DNA of 33,079 nt from Halomonas sp. 54_146. GTDB lineage: Bacteria; Pseudomonadota; Gammaproteobacteria; Pseudomonadales; Halomonadaceae. Both the position numbers and the translations under genes were made by a program. Each line of letters starts with the position of its first letter. Position 1 is the first letter of the stretch. The stretch is taken from NCBI RefSeq assembly GCF_001507855.1, contig NZ_LGEN01000009.1, positions 74,621-107,699 of the forward strand. Direction: 5' to 3'. The notes beneath the pieces are model-generated. The model ran no database searches and was not told the DNA's origin. It worked only from the letters and a program-made list of their open reading frames with translations. Shown here in pieces: positions 14,607 to 23,018 of the stretch.

Positions 14607-16595
14607 CTAGCTTTCTGCGCCTTCGCTGGCGAGCAGCTCCGCTTCCATGGTTTCCAACGACTCTTCGGCGCTAAGCCACTGCCGCTCGGCTTCATCCAAG
14701 CGCGCTTTAGTTTCTGCCTGTTGGCTTAGTGTTTTGGTGAGTTCGGCTTTGCGGGTGCTGTCGGTGTAAAGCGTTGGGTCGGCCAGCACTTGTTCTACTG
14801 CTTCAAGCGCCAGCTGCGCGCTTTCCATGGCTTTTTCCGCCTGATCGCGCTGCTTTTTCAACGGGCGCAGCTTTTCGCGTAGCTCAGCGGCGGCTTTGCG
14901 TGAGGCCTTGCGCGCCTCGCGGCTGTCACTGCTGGGCTGCTGGTTTTGGCGCTCGGCCTTTTCCCCGCGGGAATCACGGCGGCTCTCTTCCAGGCGGGCT
15001 TTAAGCCATAGCCGGTAGTCTTCCAGGTCGCCATCGAAAGGCTCAACGCGGTGATCGGCCACCCGCCAAAACTCATCGACCGTGGCGCGCAGCAGGTGAC
15101 GGTCGTGGGAGACCAAAATAACCGTACCTTCAAAGCCTGCCAGCGCCTGGGTCAATGCTTCGCGCATTTCCAAATCCAGGTGGTTGGTGGGCTCATCGAG
15201 CAGCAGCAAATTGGGTTTTTGCCAAGCAACGAGCGCGAGCGCTAGGCGCGCTTTCTCACCGCCAGAGAAGGTGGCCACTGTGCCAAACGCATCATCGCCT
15301 TTAAAGCCAAAGCCGCCCAGGAAATTACGAATTTCCTGATCGCTGGCGGTGGGCGAAAGACGCTGCACGTGCACAAAGGGCGTCGATGAAACGTCCAGGC
15401 TCTCAAGCTGATGCTGAGCGAAGTAGCCAATCGCTAGATGTTCGCCAGGCACGCGCTTGCCGTTAAGCAGCTCAAGCTCACCCGTCAGCGACTTAATCAG
15501 CGTCGATTTGCCTGCGCCGTTAGGGCCGAGCAGGCCAATGCGGCTGCCGGGCAGTAGGGTAATGTTGACGTTATCTAGCTGGACATTGTCGGCGCTATCT
15601 TGGGCACCCTCGTCGCCTTTTTTACCGCGATAACCGAGCCGGGCTTGATCCAGCACCAGCAGCGGGCGCGAGGTTTTGTCAGCGGCAGGCAAGGTGAAGT
15701 GGAAAGGGGAGTCTACATGGGCGATGGCGATATCTTCCATCCGCTCAAGCATTTTGACCCGGCTTTGCGCCTGTTTCGCTTTGGTGGCCTGGGCTTTAAA
15801 GCGGGCGATAAAGCGCTCGATCTCTTCCCGGCGCGCCTGCTGTTTGGCGGCTTCCGCCTGCTGCAGGGCGAGCTTTTCGGCGCGGGTGCGTTCAAACTGA
15901 GAGTAATTGCCACGGTAAAGCTCAAGTGTCTTGTGATGCATATGGACGATGTGGTCGCACACGGCATCCAGGAAGTCGCGGTCGTGAGAAATCAGCAGCA
16001 GCGTGCCTGGGTAGCGGGTCAGCCATTGCTCAAGCCATAGCAAGGCATCGAGATCCAGGTGGTTGGTGGGTTCATCGAGCAGTAGCAGATCAGAGGGCAT
16101 AAACAGCGTGCGGGCGAGGTTGACCCGCATTCGCCAGCCGCCGGAAAATGCCGAGAGCGGGCGGGTAAGATCAGCTTGCATAAAGCCCAGCCCGACCAGC
16201 AGCTGCGCTGCGCGAGACTCGGCGCGGTAGCCATCTAGCGTTTCGATCAAGCCGTGCAGTTCGGCCTCACGGTGAGCTTCACCGGCCTCACGGGCGGCCT
16301 GTAAGTCGGCTTCTGCCTGGCGCAGCGCGATATCGCCATCGAGCACATACTCAATAATCGGGCGGTCGAGGGCGTCAACTTCCTGGGCCATGTGCGCGAT
16401 GCGCTGGCCGCCGCTCATCTCAATATCGCCCTGGTCAGGCGCAAGCTCGCCCAGCAATAGTTTGAACAAGCTCGATTTGCCAGCGCCGTTTGCCCCGATA
16501 ATGCCAGCCTTTACCCCGTTATTCAGGGTAACGTCTGCGTTTTCGAGTAGCGTTTGCGTGCCGCGTTGCAGAGCGACTTGGCGCAGTGCGATCAT
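14607..16595 (-). CDS. ABC-F family ATPase (YheS/Uup-like)
   Basis: This soluble twin-ATPase of the ABC-F family acts on ribosomes and has no membrane domain. From ATG 16595 (GGGAGAAGG just upstream) it has 662 residues starting MIALRQVALQRG, the family form; the frame is open to 16664. Two ABC modules each have Walker A (GANGAGKSS near 34-42; GPNGAGKST), signature (SAFSGGWRMR; ATFSGGEKAR) and Walker B (LLLLDEPTNHLD twice). They are joined by a charged, Lys/Gln-rich linker. A C-terminal coiled coil (about 560-655, SRKAAAELREKLRPLKKQ) is typical of YheS/Uup. Divergent from the TIGR02444 gene with 30 bp between starts. Confidence 0.93.
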   Translation of the reverse strand: MIALRQVALQRGTQTLLENADVTLNNGVKAGIIGANGAGKSSLFKLLLGELAPDQGDIEMSGGQRIAHMAQEVDALDRPIIEYVLDGDIALRQAEADLQAAREAGEAHREAELHGLIETLDGYRAESRAAQLLVGLGFMQADLTRPLSAFSGGWRMRVNLARTLFMPSDLLLLDEPTNHLDLDALLWLEQWLTRYPGTLLLISHDRDFLDAVCDHIVHMHHKTLELYRGNYSQFERTRAEKLALQQAEAAKQQARREEIERFIARFKAQATKAKQAQSRVKMLERMEDIAIAHVDSPFHFTLPAADKTSRPLLVLDQARLGYRGKKGDEGAQDSADNVQLDNVNITLLPGSRIGLLGPNGAGKSTLIKSLTGELELLNGKRVPGEHLAIGYFAQHQLESLDVSSTPFVHVQRLSPTASDQEIRNFLGGFGFKGDDAFGTVATFSGGEKARLALALVAWQKPNLLLLDEPTNHLDLEMREALTQALAGFEGTVILVSHDRHLLRATVDEFWRVADHRVEPFDGDLEDYRLWLKARLEESRRDSRGEKAERQNQQPSSDSREARKASRKAAAELREKLRPLKKQRDQAEKAMESAQLALEAVEQVLADPTLYTDSTRKAELTKTLSQQAETKARLDEAERQWLSAEESLETMEAELLASEGAES

Positions 16596-16625
16596 GCCTT
16601 CTCCCAAAGAAAGTGGGTCATTGTG

Positions 16626-17201
16626 ATGCGAGATGCTATAGCGCTTGATTCTAACCGATTGCACCGCCTGCAGCAGACACCGTTATGGGATTTTGCACTG
16701 GCGTTCTATGCCAAGCCCGGCATTGAAGAGGCTTGTCTGACGCTGCAAGAGGAGGCCGGGGTAGATGTTTGCGAGCTGCTGCTGCATTGCTGGCTTTACT
16801 CTTTTGGCTTGGAAGCCAAGCCCTCAGCCTTCGCGCTTCAGCGTGAGCAGCGGCACCTTTGGCAGCGCCAAGTGACCCAGGTGTTGCGTACATTACGCCG
16901 TGATTTAAAAGCCTCAGCGGCGAGTAACGAGCCTGTGGCAGCCCTGCGAGAGATTATTAAACAGGCCGAACTGTTGGCCGAACGTGAGAATCTTCAACGT
17001 TGGCAAGCGTGGGTTTGGGAAACGCCAAGTGGTGAGCAACGAGTGGTAAATGCCAGTGAAAAGTCGTCAGATGCGGCTAACTGGTTGCGAAAGCAGCTTT
17101 TTTTACGTCAAGGCGATGGTCGCTCTGATGGCAGCATAAAATGCCACAAGATGCTGCTGCAGGCGCTACAAACGCTTACCGGCCAGCTTGACCCTCACTA
17201 A
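16626..17201 (+). CDS. TIGR02444 (DUF2390) family protein
   Basis: The 191-residue cytosolic protein shows the family signature near its N-terminus: TPLWDFALAFYAKPGIEEACLTLQEEAGVDVCELL, followed by helical sequence. Its function is unknown. The ATG at 16626 lies 30 bp from the divergent ABC-F start, so the two share one promoter region; no strong ribosome site is seen (AAAGTGGG lies about 8 bases upstream). The frame is open to 16554 but that stretch lies inside the ABC-F gene. The pairing with an ABC-F gene also occurs, as I recall, in pseudomonads. Confidence 0.83.
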   Translation: MRDAIALDSNRLHRLQQTPLWDFALAFYAKPGIEEACLTLQEEAGVDVCELLLHCWLYSFGLEAKPSAFALQREQRHLWQRQVTQVLRTLRRDLKASAASNEPVAALREIIKQAELLAERENLQRWQAWVWETPSGEQRVVNASEKSSDAANWLRKQLFLRQGDGRSDGSIKCHKMLLQALQTLTGQLDPH

Positions 17202-17218
17202 GTAGCGCGCTAGCCTGA

Positions 17219-17252
17219 ATTTCAACAGCTATAAATTTTCAACAGCTATAAA
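17219..17252. repeat. 17-bp tandem duplication upstream of teaA carrying TATAAA twice
   Basis: The unit TTTCAACAGCTATAAA (with one preceding base) occurs at 17219-17235 and 17236-17252, and a partial TTTTAACA follows. TATAAA hexamers at 17230 and 17247 could both serve as -10 elements; no good -35 is visible, which would suit a stress sigma factor or an activator. Confidence 0.85.
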
Positions 17253-17316
17253 TTTTAACAATGAGACGTTGTTGCGCATTTGTACAGCGCGCTTACCACT
17301 GCAAGAGGAACATCGC

Positions 17317-18396
17317 ATGAAGGCAAGCAAATCCGTTTTTACCCGTTCTGTCACCACTAATCGCTCTATCGCCACGAAGTCCATCGCTACGAAGCTAATG
17401 ACAACCGCCAGCGTAGGTGCATTGTTAATGGGCATGACGGCTGTTGCGCAAGCAGACAACTGGCGCTACGCCCACGAAGAATATGAAGGTGATGTTCAGG
17501 ATGTTTTTGCCTATGCGTTTAAAGAGCATATCGAAGAAAACTCCGACCACACGATTCAGGTTTACCGCTTTGGCGAGTTGGGCGAATCTGATGACATTAT
17601 GGAACAAACCCAGAACGGCATTCTGCAGTTCGTCAACCAGTCGCCTGGCTTTACCGGTGCACTGATTCCGGAAGCGCAAATTTTCTTCATTCCTTACCTG
17701 CTACCGACCGATGAAGAAACCGTTCTTACCTTCTTCGATGAAAGTAAGGCGATCAACGAGATGTTCCCAGCGCTTTATGCCGAACAAGGCCTAGAGCTGC
17801 TGAAAATGTACCCAGAAGGCGAAATGGTCATAACGACCGACGAACCGATCAGTTCGCCGGAAGACATGCGTAATAAGAAAATCCGTACCATGACTAACCC
17901 GCTGCTGTCGGAAACATACGACGCCTTCGGTGCAACGCCTACGCCGTTGCCGTGGGGTGAAGTTTACGGCGGCCTGCAAACCGGTATTCTCGATGGCCAA
18001 GAGAACCCGATCTTCTGGATCGAGTCTGGCGGTCTTTATGAAGTGTCGCCACACCTGACATTTACCGGCCACGGCTGGTTCACTACCGCCATGATGGCCA
18101 ACCAAGATTTTTATAACGGCTTATCTGAAGACGATCAAACGTTGGTGCAAGAAGCCGCCCAAGCCGCTTACGATCACACTATCGAGCACATCAAAGGCTT
18201 AGCCGATGAAGCGCTAGAGAGTATTCAGGCAGCGTCTGATGAAGTGACCGTAACGCGTTTGAATGAAGAGCAGATTCAAGCGTTCCGTGACCGCGCCCCG
18301 CAGGTTGAAGAGGCCTTCTTGAAAATGACCGGTGACAAAGGCCAAGAGTTGCTTGAGCAGTTTAAAGCTGACCTTGAAGCCGTCACCAACCAGTAA
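17317..18396 (+). CDS. teaA: Ectoine/hydroxyectoine-binding protein TeaA (TRAP DctP family)
   Basis: The periplasmic solute receptor delivers ectoine and hydroxyectoine to TeaBC, for osmoprotection and recovery of leaked ectoine. The mature part begins DNWRYAHEEYEGDVQDVF after AQA and continues with GELGESDDIMEQTQNGILQF, PTPLPWGEVYGGLQTGI and WIESGGLYEVSPHLTFT. It agrees closely with the Halomonas elongata TeaA sequence as I recall it. The start ATG has GAGGAA 9 bases upstream. The 359-residue protein is about 18 longer than that relative because its signal region carries extra repeats (SIATKSIATK). A terminator follows and should lower expression of teaBC relative to teaA. Confidence 0.95.
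   Translation: MKASKSVFTRSVTTNRSIATKSIATKLMTTASVGALLMGMTAVAQADNWRYAHEEYEGDVQDVFAYAFKEHIEENSDHTIQVYRFGELGESDDIMEQTQNGILQFVNQSPGFTGALIPEAQIFFIPYLLPTDEETVLTFFDESKAINEMFPALYAEQGLELLKMYPEGEMVITTDEPISSPEDMRNKKIRTMTNPLLSETYDAFGATPTPLPWGEVYGGLQTGILDGQENPIFWIESGGLYEVSPHLTFTGHGWFTTAMMANQDFYNGLSEDDQTLVQEAAQAAYDHTIEHIKGLADEALESIQAASDEVTVTRLNEEQIQAFRDRAPQVEEAFLKMTGDKGQELLEQFKADLEAVTNQ
17365..17394. repeat. In-frame 15-bp tandem duplication in the teaA signal region
   Basis: TCTATCGCCACGAAG is followed by TCCATCGCTACGAAG, giving SIATK twice in the n-region of the signal peptide and adding positive charge. Confidence 0.85.
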
Positions 18397-18439
18397 CCAC
18401 CCTTCAGCCGTATTGGCAGGCAGAGGGTGATGCATTTCA

Positions 18440-18465
18440 GGGGCAGCAAAGGCTGCCCCTTTTTT
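18440..18465 (+). terminator. Intrinsic terminator between teaA and teaB
   Basis: GGGGCAGC (18440-18447) and GCTGCCCC (18452-18459) form a perfect stem with an AAAG loop, followed by six T. It lies 44 bases after the teaA stop and over 200 bases before teaB. Confidence 0.93.
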
Positions 18466-18681
18466 ATGGCGATACGGCTAGTGGTGCGTCATCTACCCTA
18501 GGGGTTAAAGCGTTACCGTTAGCTTATGTGCTTCTAGCGTTGAATCACCTGCCGCACCATGCCGTTACGCTGGCGTTAATGCCTTCGGCACTGATCGATG
18601 CTGCGACTGATCGCTACTGCTACGCCGTTAAAAACGTTAGCGCCGTTAAAAACGTTAGCGCCGTTAAAAAGGAGTCCGGCC
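18466..18681. other. Gap between the teaA terminator and teaB
   Basis: About 216 bases without a convincing gene. Either readthrough or a separate promoter must serve teaBCD; I see no clear -35/-10 pair. The last 48 bases before the teaB ribosome site are an 18-bp tandem repeat. Confidence 0.6.
18623..18670. repeat. 18-bp tandem repeat before teaB
   Basis: CGCCGTTAAAAACGTTAG occurs exactly at 18623-18640 and 18641-18658, then a partial copy (CGCCGTTAAAAA) merges into the GGAG ribosome site of teaB. Each unit contains AACGTT, a 6-bp palindrome. Confidence 0.93.
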
Positions 18682-19260
18682 ATGACCGATGAAGAGATGG
18701 AAAACAGTTATCACTCCGGTTTGCCGGGGGTACTGGGTGTGATCGACACTGCAATTAGCAAAATAGAGGCCGTGATCCTCGCGATGGGTGTTTTGCTAAT
18801 GGCGCTGAATACGGTCACTAACGTTATTGCCCGTTTTGTCTTCGGCAACAGCATTATGTTTTCTGGCGAACTGAATAGAATTTTGATCATCATGATTACC
18901 TTTGCGGGTATTGGCTACGCAGCTCGTCATGGTCGCCATATTCGCATGTCGGCTATTTACGATGCTTTGCCTGTCGGTGGGCGCAAAGTATTGATGATCA
19001 CTATCGCGCTGTTCACCTCACTGGTGATGTTTTTTCTGCTCTACTATTCGGTTGTTTATATTGTTGACCTGCAGAGCAAAGGACGCGTGCTGCCTTCGTT
19101 GGGATTGCCCGTGTGGATCATTTACCTTTGGGTGCCGATGGGTTTCTTAATCACCGGTATTCAATACTTGCTGACAGCGGTGAAAAATTTCACCTCTCAC
19201 GATGTGTACCTCTCGACGGGTGTGGTAGATGGTTACAAAGACACTGAAACCGAAGTCTGA
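18682..19260 (+). CDS. teaB: Ectoine TRAP transporter small permease TeaB
   Basis: The 192-residue inner-membrane DctQ-type subunit of the ectoine importer has four hydrophobic segments (about 27-50, 60-80, 97-120 and 135-160). It has [36 protein letters not shown], the typical DctQ core. ATG 18682 is preceded by AAGGAG at 10 bases; an upstream frame open to 18598 encodes only the repeat-derived [14 protein letters not shown] and is not a credible N-terminus. It works with TeaC and TeaA as a Na+-coupled osmolyte importer. teaC follows after 30 bp. Confidence 0.92.
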   Translation: MTDEEMENSYHSGLPGVLGVIDTAISKIEAVILAMGVLLMALNTVTNVIARFVFGNSIMFSGELNRILIIMITFAGIGYAARHGRHIRMSAIYDALPVGGRKVLMITIALFTSLVMFFLLYYSVVYIVDLQSKGRVLPSLGLPVWIIYLWVPMGFLITGIQYLLTAVKNFTSHDVYLSTGVVDGYKDTETEV

Positions 19261-19290
19261 TGCAGGGCATTGCACCCTAGGGGAACAGCT

Positions 19291-20574
19291 ATGACAACGA
19301 TAATGGTCACCACTATGATTGTCCTGCTGCTGCTGGGCTTTCCTATGATGATTCCGCTCATTACCGCCGCGGTAATTGGCTTTTATATGATGTTTAACGG
19401 CTTCGGCCAGATGGATACGCTGATTCAGCAGATGATGGCGGGGATACGTCCGGCCTCATTAATCGCTGTGCCCATGTTTATTCTTGCCGCCGACATTATG
19501 ACCCGTGGCCAGTCGGCTAATCGCCTGATCGATATGGTGATGTCGTTTATCGGCCATATTAAAGGCGGTTTAGCGGTGAGCACGGCGACCTCGTGCACGT
19601 TGTTCGGTGCCGTATCAGGCTCTACCCAGGCGACGGTCGTGGCTGTGGGTTCGCCGCTGCGCCCGAAAATGCTCAAAGCAGGGTATTCGGACTCCTTTAC
19701 GCTGGCACTGATTATTAATGCCAGCGACATTGCTTTTCTGATTCCACCCAGTATTGGCATGATCATCTACGGGGTTATTTCGGGTACTTCAATTGGCGAG
19801 CTGTTCATTGCCGGTATTGGCCCTGGCTTAATGATTTTGCTGATGTTTTCGGCTTACAGCATTATCTACGCCATCGTCAATGATGTGCCCACCGAGCCAA
19901 AATCAAGCTGGAAACAGCGTGCAATCGCGGTGCAGCAAGCGCTATGGCCACTTGGGTTTCCGGTCATTATCGTTGGCGGTATTTATGGGGGTATTTTCAG
20001 CCCGACCGAAGCCGCTGCTGCCTGTGTGTTGTATGCCGTTTTGCTGGAATTCGTGGTGTTCCGCTCGCTGAAGATGCATGACATTTATGCCATCGCAAAA
20101 TCGACCGGCTTGATCACTGCGGTGGTGTTTATCTTGGTCGCCGTGGGCAATGGTTTCTCCTGGATTATCTCGTTTGCACAGATTCCGCAGATGATCTTGG
20201 AGGCAGTAGGCGTTAATGACGCCGGGCCGACGGGCGTACTGATTGCCATCTGTATTTCCTTCTTTGTGGCCTGCATGTTTGTTGACCCCATTGTGGTCAT
20301 TCTGGTGCTAACGCCGATTTTCGCACCGGCCATTGCCGCAACAGGCTTAGACCCTGTGCTGGTAGGTATCTTGATAACCCTGCAGGTGGCGATAGGCTCG
20401 GCGACGCCGCCCTTTGGGTGCGATATTTTTACCGCCATTGCGATTTTTAAACGTCCTTATTGGGATGTCATCAAAGGCACGCCGCCGTTTATCTTCATGC
20501 TGATTTTAGCGGCCGCGTTGTTGATCATGTTCCCGCAAATTGCGCTTTTTCTGCGCGATGTTGCCTTCCGCTAA
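19291..20574 (+). CDS. teaC: Ectoine TRAP transporter large permease TeaC
   Basis: The 427-residue DctM-type subunit forms the translocation path of the ectoine importer. It has many hydrophobic segments, the DctM features SCTLFGAVSGSTQATVVAVGS, IPPSIGMIIYGVISGTSIGELF and the C-terminal ITLQVAIGSATPPFGCDIFTA. ATG 19291 has GGGGAAC before it; a TTG at 19270 in frame is less likely. Length is normal for DctM. teaD follows after 21 bp, matching the H. elongata operon. Confidence 0.94.
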   Translation: MTTIMVTTMIVLLLLGFPMMIPLITAAVIGFYMMFNGFGQMDTLIQQMMAGIRPASLIAVPMFILAADIMTRGQSANRLIDMVMSFIGHIKGGLAVSTATSCTLFGAVSGSTQATVVAVGSPLRPKMLKAGYSDSFTLALIINASDIAFLIPPSIGMIIYGVISGTSIGELFIAGIGPGLMILLMFSAYSIIYAIVNDVPTEPKSSWKQRAIAVQQALWPLGFPVIIVGGIYGGIFSPTEAAAACVLYAVLLEFVVFRSLKMHDIYAIAKSTGLITAVVFILVAVGNGFSWIISFAQIPQMILEAVGVNDAGPTGVLIAICISFFVACMFVDPIVVILVLTPIFAPAIAATGLDPVLVGILITLQVAIGSATPPFGCDIFTAIAIFKRPYWDVIKGTPPFIFMLILAAALLIMFPQIALFLRDVAFR

Positions 20575-20595
20575 ACAGCCACAAGGAATACGCAA

Positions 20596-21039
20596 ATGTT
20601 TAATCGCATTTTAGTCCCGGTGGATGGTTCAAAAGGCGCCTTAAGGGCGCTGGAAAAAGCGGTGGGCTTGCATCTGCTAACCGGCGCTGAACTCTATCTG
20701 CTGTGTGTTTTTAAACACCACAGCCTGTTGGAGGCCTCGCTTTCCATGGTGCGGCCCAACCAGCTGAACATTCCTGACGATGCGCTTAAAGAGTACGCCA
20801 CCGAGATCGCCGTGCATGCTAAATCTCATGCCGTTGAGCTGGGTGCAGACGCCACTCAAGTGCGTGCCTTTGTAAAAGGCGGGCGACCCTCGCGCATTAT
20901 TGTGCGTTTTGCCCGCAAGCGGGAGTGTGACCTGATTGTGATTGGTGCCCAGGGCACCAATGGCGAGAAAAATCCGCTGCTGGGTAGCGTTTCTCAACGA
21001 GTAGCGGGTGCCGCGCATTGCCCAACGCTGGTTGTTTAA
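20596..21039 (+). CDS. teaD: Universal stress protein TeaD, regulator of the ectoine importer
   Basis: The single-domain Usp protein of 147 residues begins [23 protein letters not shown]. It has the complete ATP motif G117-AQ-G120-nine residues-G130-S131 ([15 protein letters not shown]), so ATP binding is expected. In H. elongata TeaD binds ATP and restrains TeaABC uptake; the sequence and operon position argue for the same role. AAGGAA lies 11 bases before the ATG. A GC-rich hairpin follows at 21104-21144. Confidence 0.94.
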   Translation: MFNRILVPVDGSKGALRALEKAVGLHLLTGAELYLLCVFKHHSLLEASLSMVRPNQLNIPDDALKEYATEIAVHAKSHAVELGADATQVRAFVKGGRPSRIIVRFARKRECDLIVIGAQGTNGEKNPLLGSVSQRVAGAAHCPTLVV

Positions 21040-21103
21040 CGCGCTGAAACCGCTTGTTGAGCATTTTCGGCTAAACCTCTCTTGCCGATTATTGTCTGAA
21101 GTG

Positions 21104-21144
21104 ACACCCGCCGTCCGGATGATGCACCTCTGGGCGGCGGGTGT
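21104..21144 (+). terminator. Hairpin after teaD, probable terminator
   Basis: ACACCCGCCG (21104-21113) pairs perfectly with CGGCGGGTGT (21135-21144) across a 21-base loop. The T-run is poor (TAGTCTTTA), so termination may be partial. Confidence 0.5.
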
Positions 21145-21198
21145 TAGTCTTTACGTAACCCTGATTGGCGTTCAGCGCCGCTTTAAAAAGGATCTTTC

Positions 21199-21879
21199 AT
21201 GAAACAACTGCTCTCTACCACGGCTTTGACAGGTTTGCTTTTGGTTGCCCCTTTTGCAGCAGCAGCGCCAGAAACCGAAGAACAGCGTTTGGCGTATAGC
21301 CTGGGGGTTACCTTGGGTGAAAGCATGCAGGCAGATATTCAAGATCTCGACTTGGATGCCTTCAACGATGGCATGAAAGACGTTTTTGACGGCAGCGAGT
21401 TAGCGCTCAGTGAAGAAGAAATGACTGAAGCGTTAATGGCGTTTCAAGAGCAGTCAATGCAAGCGCGGCAAGCAGAAGCCGAAGCAATCGCGCAGATGAA
21501 CCTTGAAGCGGGTGAGGCTTTCCTCGCCGAAAATGCTGAGCGTGAAGAAGTGATAGTGACTGATTCTGGCCTGCAGTATGAAGTGCTTGAATCTGGTGAC
21601 GGCGCGTCTCCTGGCCTTGAAGATACGGTCGAAGTGAACTACGAAGGTATGCTGCTTGATGGCACCGTGTTCGACAGCTCATTTGAGCGCGGTGAAGCCG
21701 TCAGCTTCCAAACCAACCAAGTGATTGAAGGCTGGCAGGAAGCGCTCCAGTTGATGAGCGTTGGTGACAGCTGGATGCTCTATATCCCGGCAGAGCTTGC
21801 GTATGGTGAAGGTGGCCAGGGCCCGATTGGTCCTAACGAAATGCTGACCTTCCGCGTTGAACTGTTAGGCGTTGAATAA
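21199..21879 (+). CDS. Periplasmic FKBP-type peptidyl-prolyl isomerase (FkpA/FklB-like)
   Basis: The protein catalyses cis-trans prolyl isomerisation during folding of exported proteins. The 226-residue precursor has a signal peptide (MKQLLSTTALTGLLLVAPFA, cut after AAA near residue 23). A helical dimerisation domain (about 28-110) contains LAYSLGVTLGESM. The FKBP domain (about 115-226) has VEVNYEGMLLDGTVFDSSFERG and ends MLTFRVELLGVE. The mature protein is unusually acidic, as expected for a halophile periplasm. AAGGATC precedes the ATG. The next gene starts 3 bp after its stop, so the two are coupled. Confidence 0.92.
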   Translation: MKQLLSTTALTGLLLVAPFAAAAPETEEQRLAYSLGVTLGESMQADIQDLDLDAFNDGMKDVFDGSELALSEEEMTEALMAFQEQSMQARQAEAEAIAQMNLEAGEAFLAENAEREEVIVTDSGLQYEVLESGDGASPGLEDTVEVNYEGMLLDGTVFDSSFERGEAVSFQTNQVIEGWQEALQLMSVGDSWMLYIPAELAYGEGGQGPIGPNEMLTFRVELLGVE

Positions 21880-21882
21880 ACA

Positions 21883-22980
21883 ATGACGACAGCCTCCCAC
21901 TCCTCGATGCACCCGCTCGCTTACGCACTGTGCTGCCTAGGCTTAGGTACACTAGGTCTAGGCACACCGCTGTTGGCGCTCGCCGAAAATGCCAGTGAGC
22001 CTGAGGATTTACCCGCCTTGGGCGCTGCTGCGCAACAAGCAAGCGTGGTGGGTGTGTCGTCTGGCGGCTATATGGCGACCCAGCTAGCGGTGGCCTGGCC
22101 CGAGCGCTTTAGTGGCTTGGGTGTGCTGGCAGCAGGGCCTTGGAGCTGTGCTCAAGGCTCGCTAAGTTTAGCGCTGAACCAATGCATGATGACGCGCCGG
22201 GGTATGCCTTCATTAGACGAGCTGGAGGCTCGCCATCAGCGTTATCTTGGGCTTGAGCAGGTAGGTAGCGCTGAGGCGCTTAGCCAACTAAGAGCCTATT
22301 TGTGGCATGGCGAAGAAGATGAGGTGGTTGAGCCACCGTTGGGCGACCTGCTTGCCGAACAGTGGGCGCGCTGGCTTGCTTCGCCCGACCAGTTGCGGGT
22401 TGCGCGCAGCGAAAATGCTGGGCATGGCTGGCCCGTGCGCGTGCCGAGCGAAACTTCCGCAGAGCCCCAGGAGTGGGGTGATTGCCGCCAGGGGGGCGGT
22501 AGTTTTCTATTGGCCTGCGATGAGGATGTTGCGGGGCAAATGCTGGATTGGCTCTACCCAGAACGAGAAGCTTCTGGCACAGGCACCCAAGGTGGCGAGT
22601 TAATCGCGTTTGATCAGTCAGAATTTGCGGTCAAAGGCCTAGCCGATACAGGCTATGTGTTTATACCCGAAGGTTGCGCCGCGGGCGAGTGCCCGGTGAC
22701 GTTGGCACTGCACGGCTGCCAAATGAACGCAGAAGCCATTGGCGATACGTTCATTCGCTATAGCGGATTAAATGCGTGGGCGGCTGAGCATCAGCAAATT
22801 GTGCTTTACCCGCAAACGGAAAGCAGCATGGCGAATCCGCAAAGCTGCTGGGACTGGTGGGGGTTTGCCGAAAGTACCTGGCAGCTAAGCCCACAGCACG
22901 ACACCCGTAACGGCACCCAGATTGGCGCGCTGCTGGCGATGTTGGATCGCTTACAAGCCGCGCCTGACCAGGCTGAGTGA
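21883..22980 (+). CDS. Secreted PHB-depolymerase-like esterase
   Basis: The 365-residue protein has a signal-like N-terminus (about 1-34, LCCLGLGTLGLGTPLLALA). The catalytic triad is readable in order: Ser59 in GVSSGGYM, Asp146 in WHGEEDEVVEP and His181 in NAGHGWP. The C-terminal third (VTLALHGCQMNAEAIGD, IVLYPQTESS, PQSCWDWWGF) matches the part that stands N-terminal in LpqC/PhaZ-type depolymerases. The order is therefore that of the circularly permuted extracellular PHB depolymerases, such as the Penicillium funiculosum enzyme. The nucleophile is only about 25 residues from the predicted mature N-terminus. The substrate is inferred as poly- or oligo-hydroxybutyrate. No strong ribosome site is seen; it probably depends on coupling to the FKBP gene. 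Confidence 0.8.
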   Translation: MTTASHSSMHPLAYALCCLGLGTLGLGTPLLALAENASEPEDLPALGAAAQQASVVGVSSGGYMATQLAVAWPERFSGLGVLAAGPWSCAQGSLSLALNQCMMTRRGMPSLDELEARHQRYLGLEQVGSAEALSQLRAYLWHGEEDEVVEPPLGDLLAEQWARWLASPDQLRVARSENAGHGWPVRVPSETSAEPQEWGDCRQGGGSFLLACDEDVAGQMLDWLYPEREASGTGTQGGELIAFDQSEFAVKGLADTGYVFIPEGCAAGECPVTLALHGCQMNAEAIGDTFIRYSGLNAWAAEHQQIVLYPQTESSMANPQSCWDWWGFAESTWQLSPQHDTRNGTQIGALLAMLDRLQAAPDQAE

Positions 22981-22988
22981 GAAGCGTC

Positions 22989-23016
22989 GATTAAGAAGTG
23001 CTGATTAAGAAGCGCC
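22989..23016. repeat. 14-bp tandem duplication between the esterase and SCO1 genes
   Basis: GATTAAGAAGTGCT is followed by GATTAAGAAGCGCC (12 of 14 identical), with a partial GGTTAACGG after it. The copies fill the 38-bp convergent gap. Confidence 0.75.
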
Positions 23017-23018
23017 GG

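Noticed and set aside
18598..18681. 28-residue N-terminal extension of TeaB
   Set aside because: It is made of the 18-bp repeat ([14 protein letters not shown]), and a strong AAGGAG precedes the later ATG.
21008..21202. 64-aa open frame between teaD and the FKBP gene
   Set aside because: It begins inside teaD, spans the hairpin and overlaps the FKBP start; no coding features.
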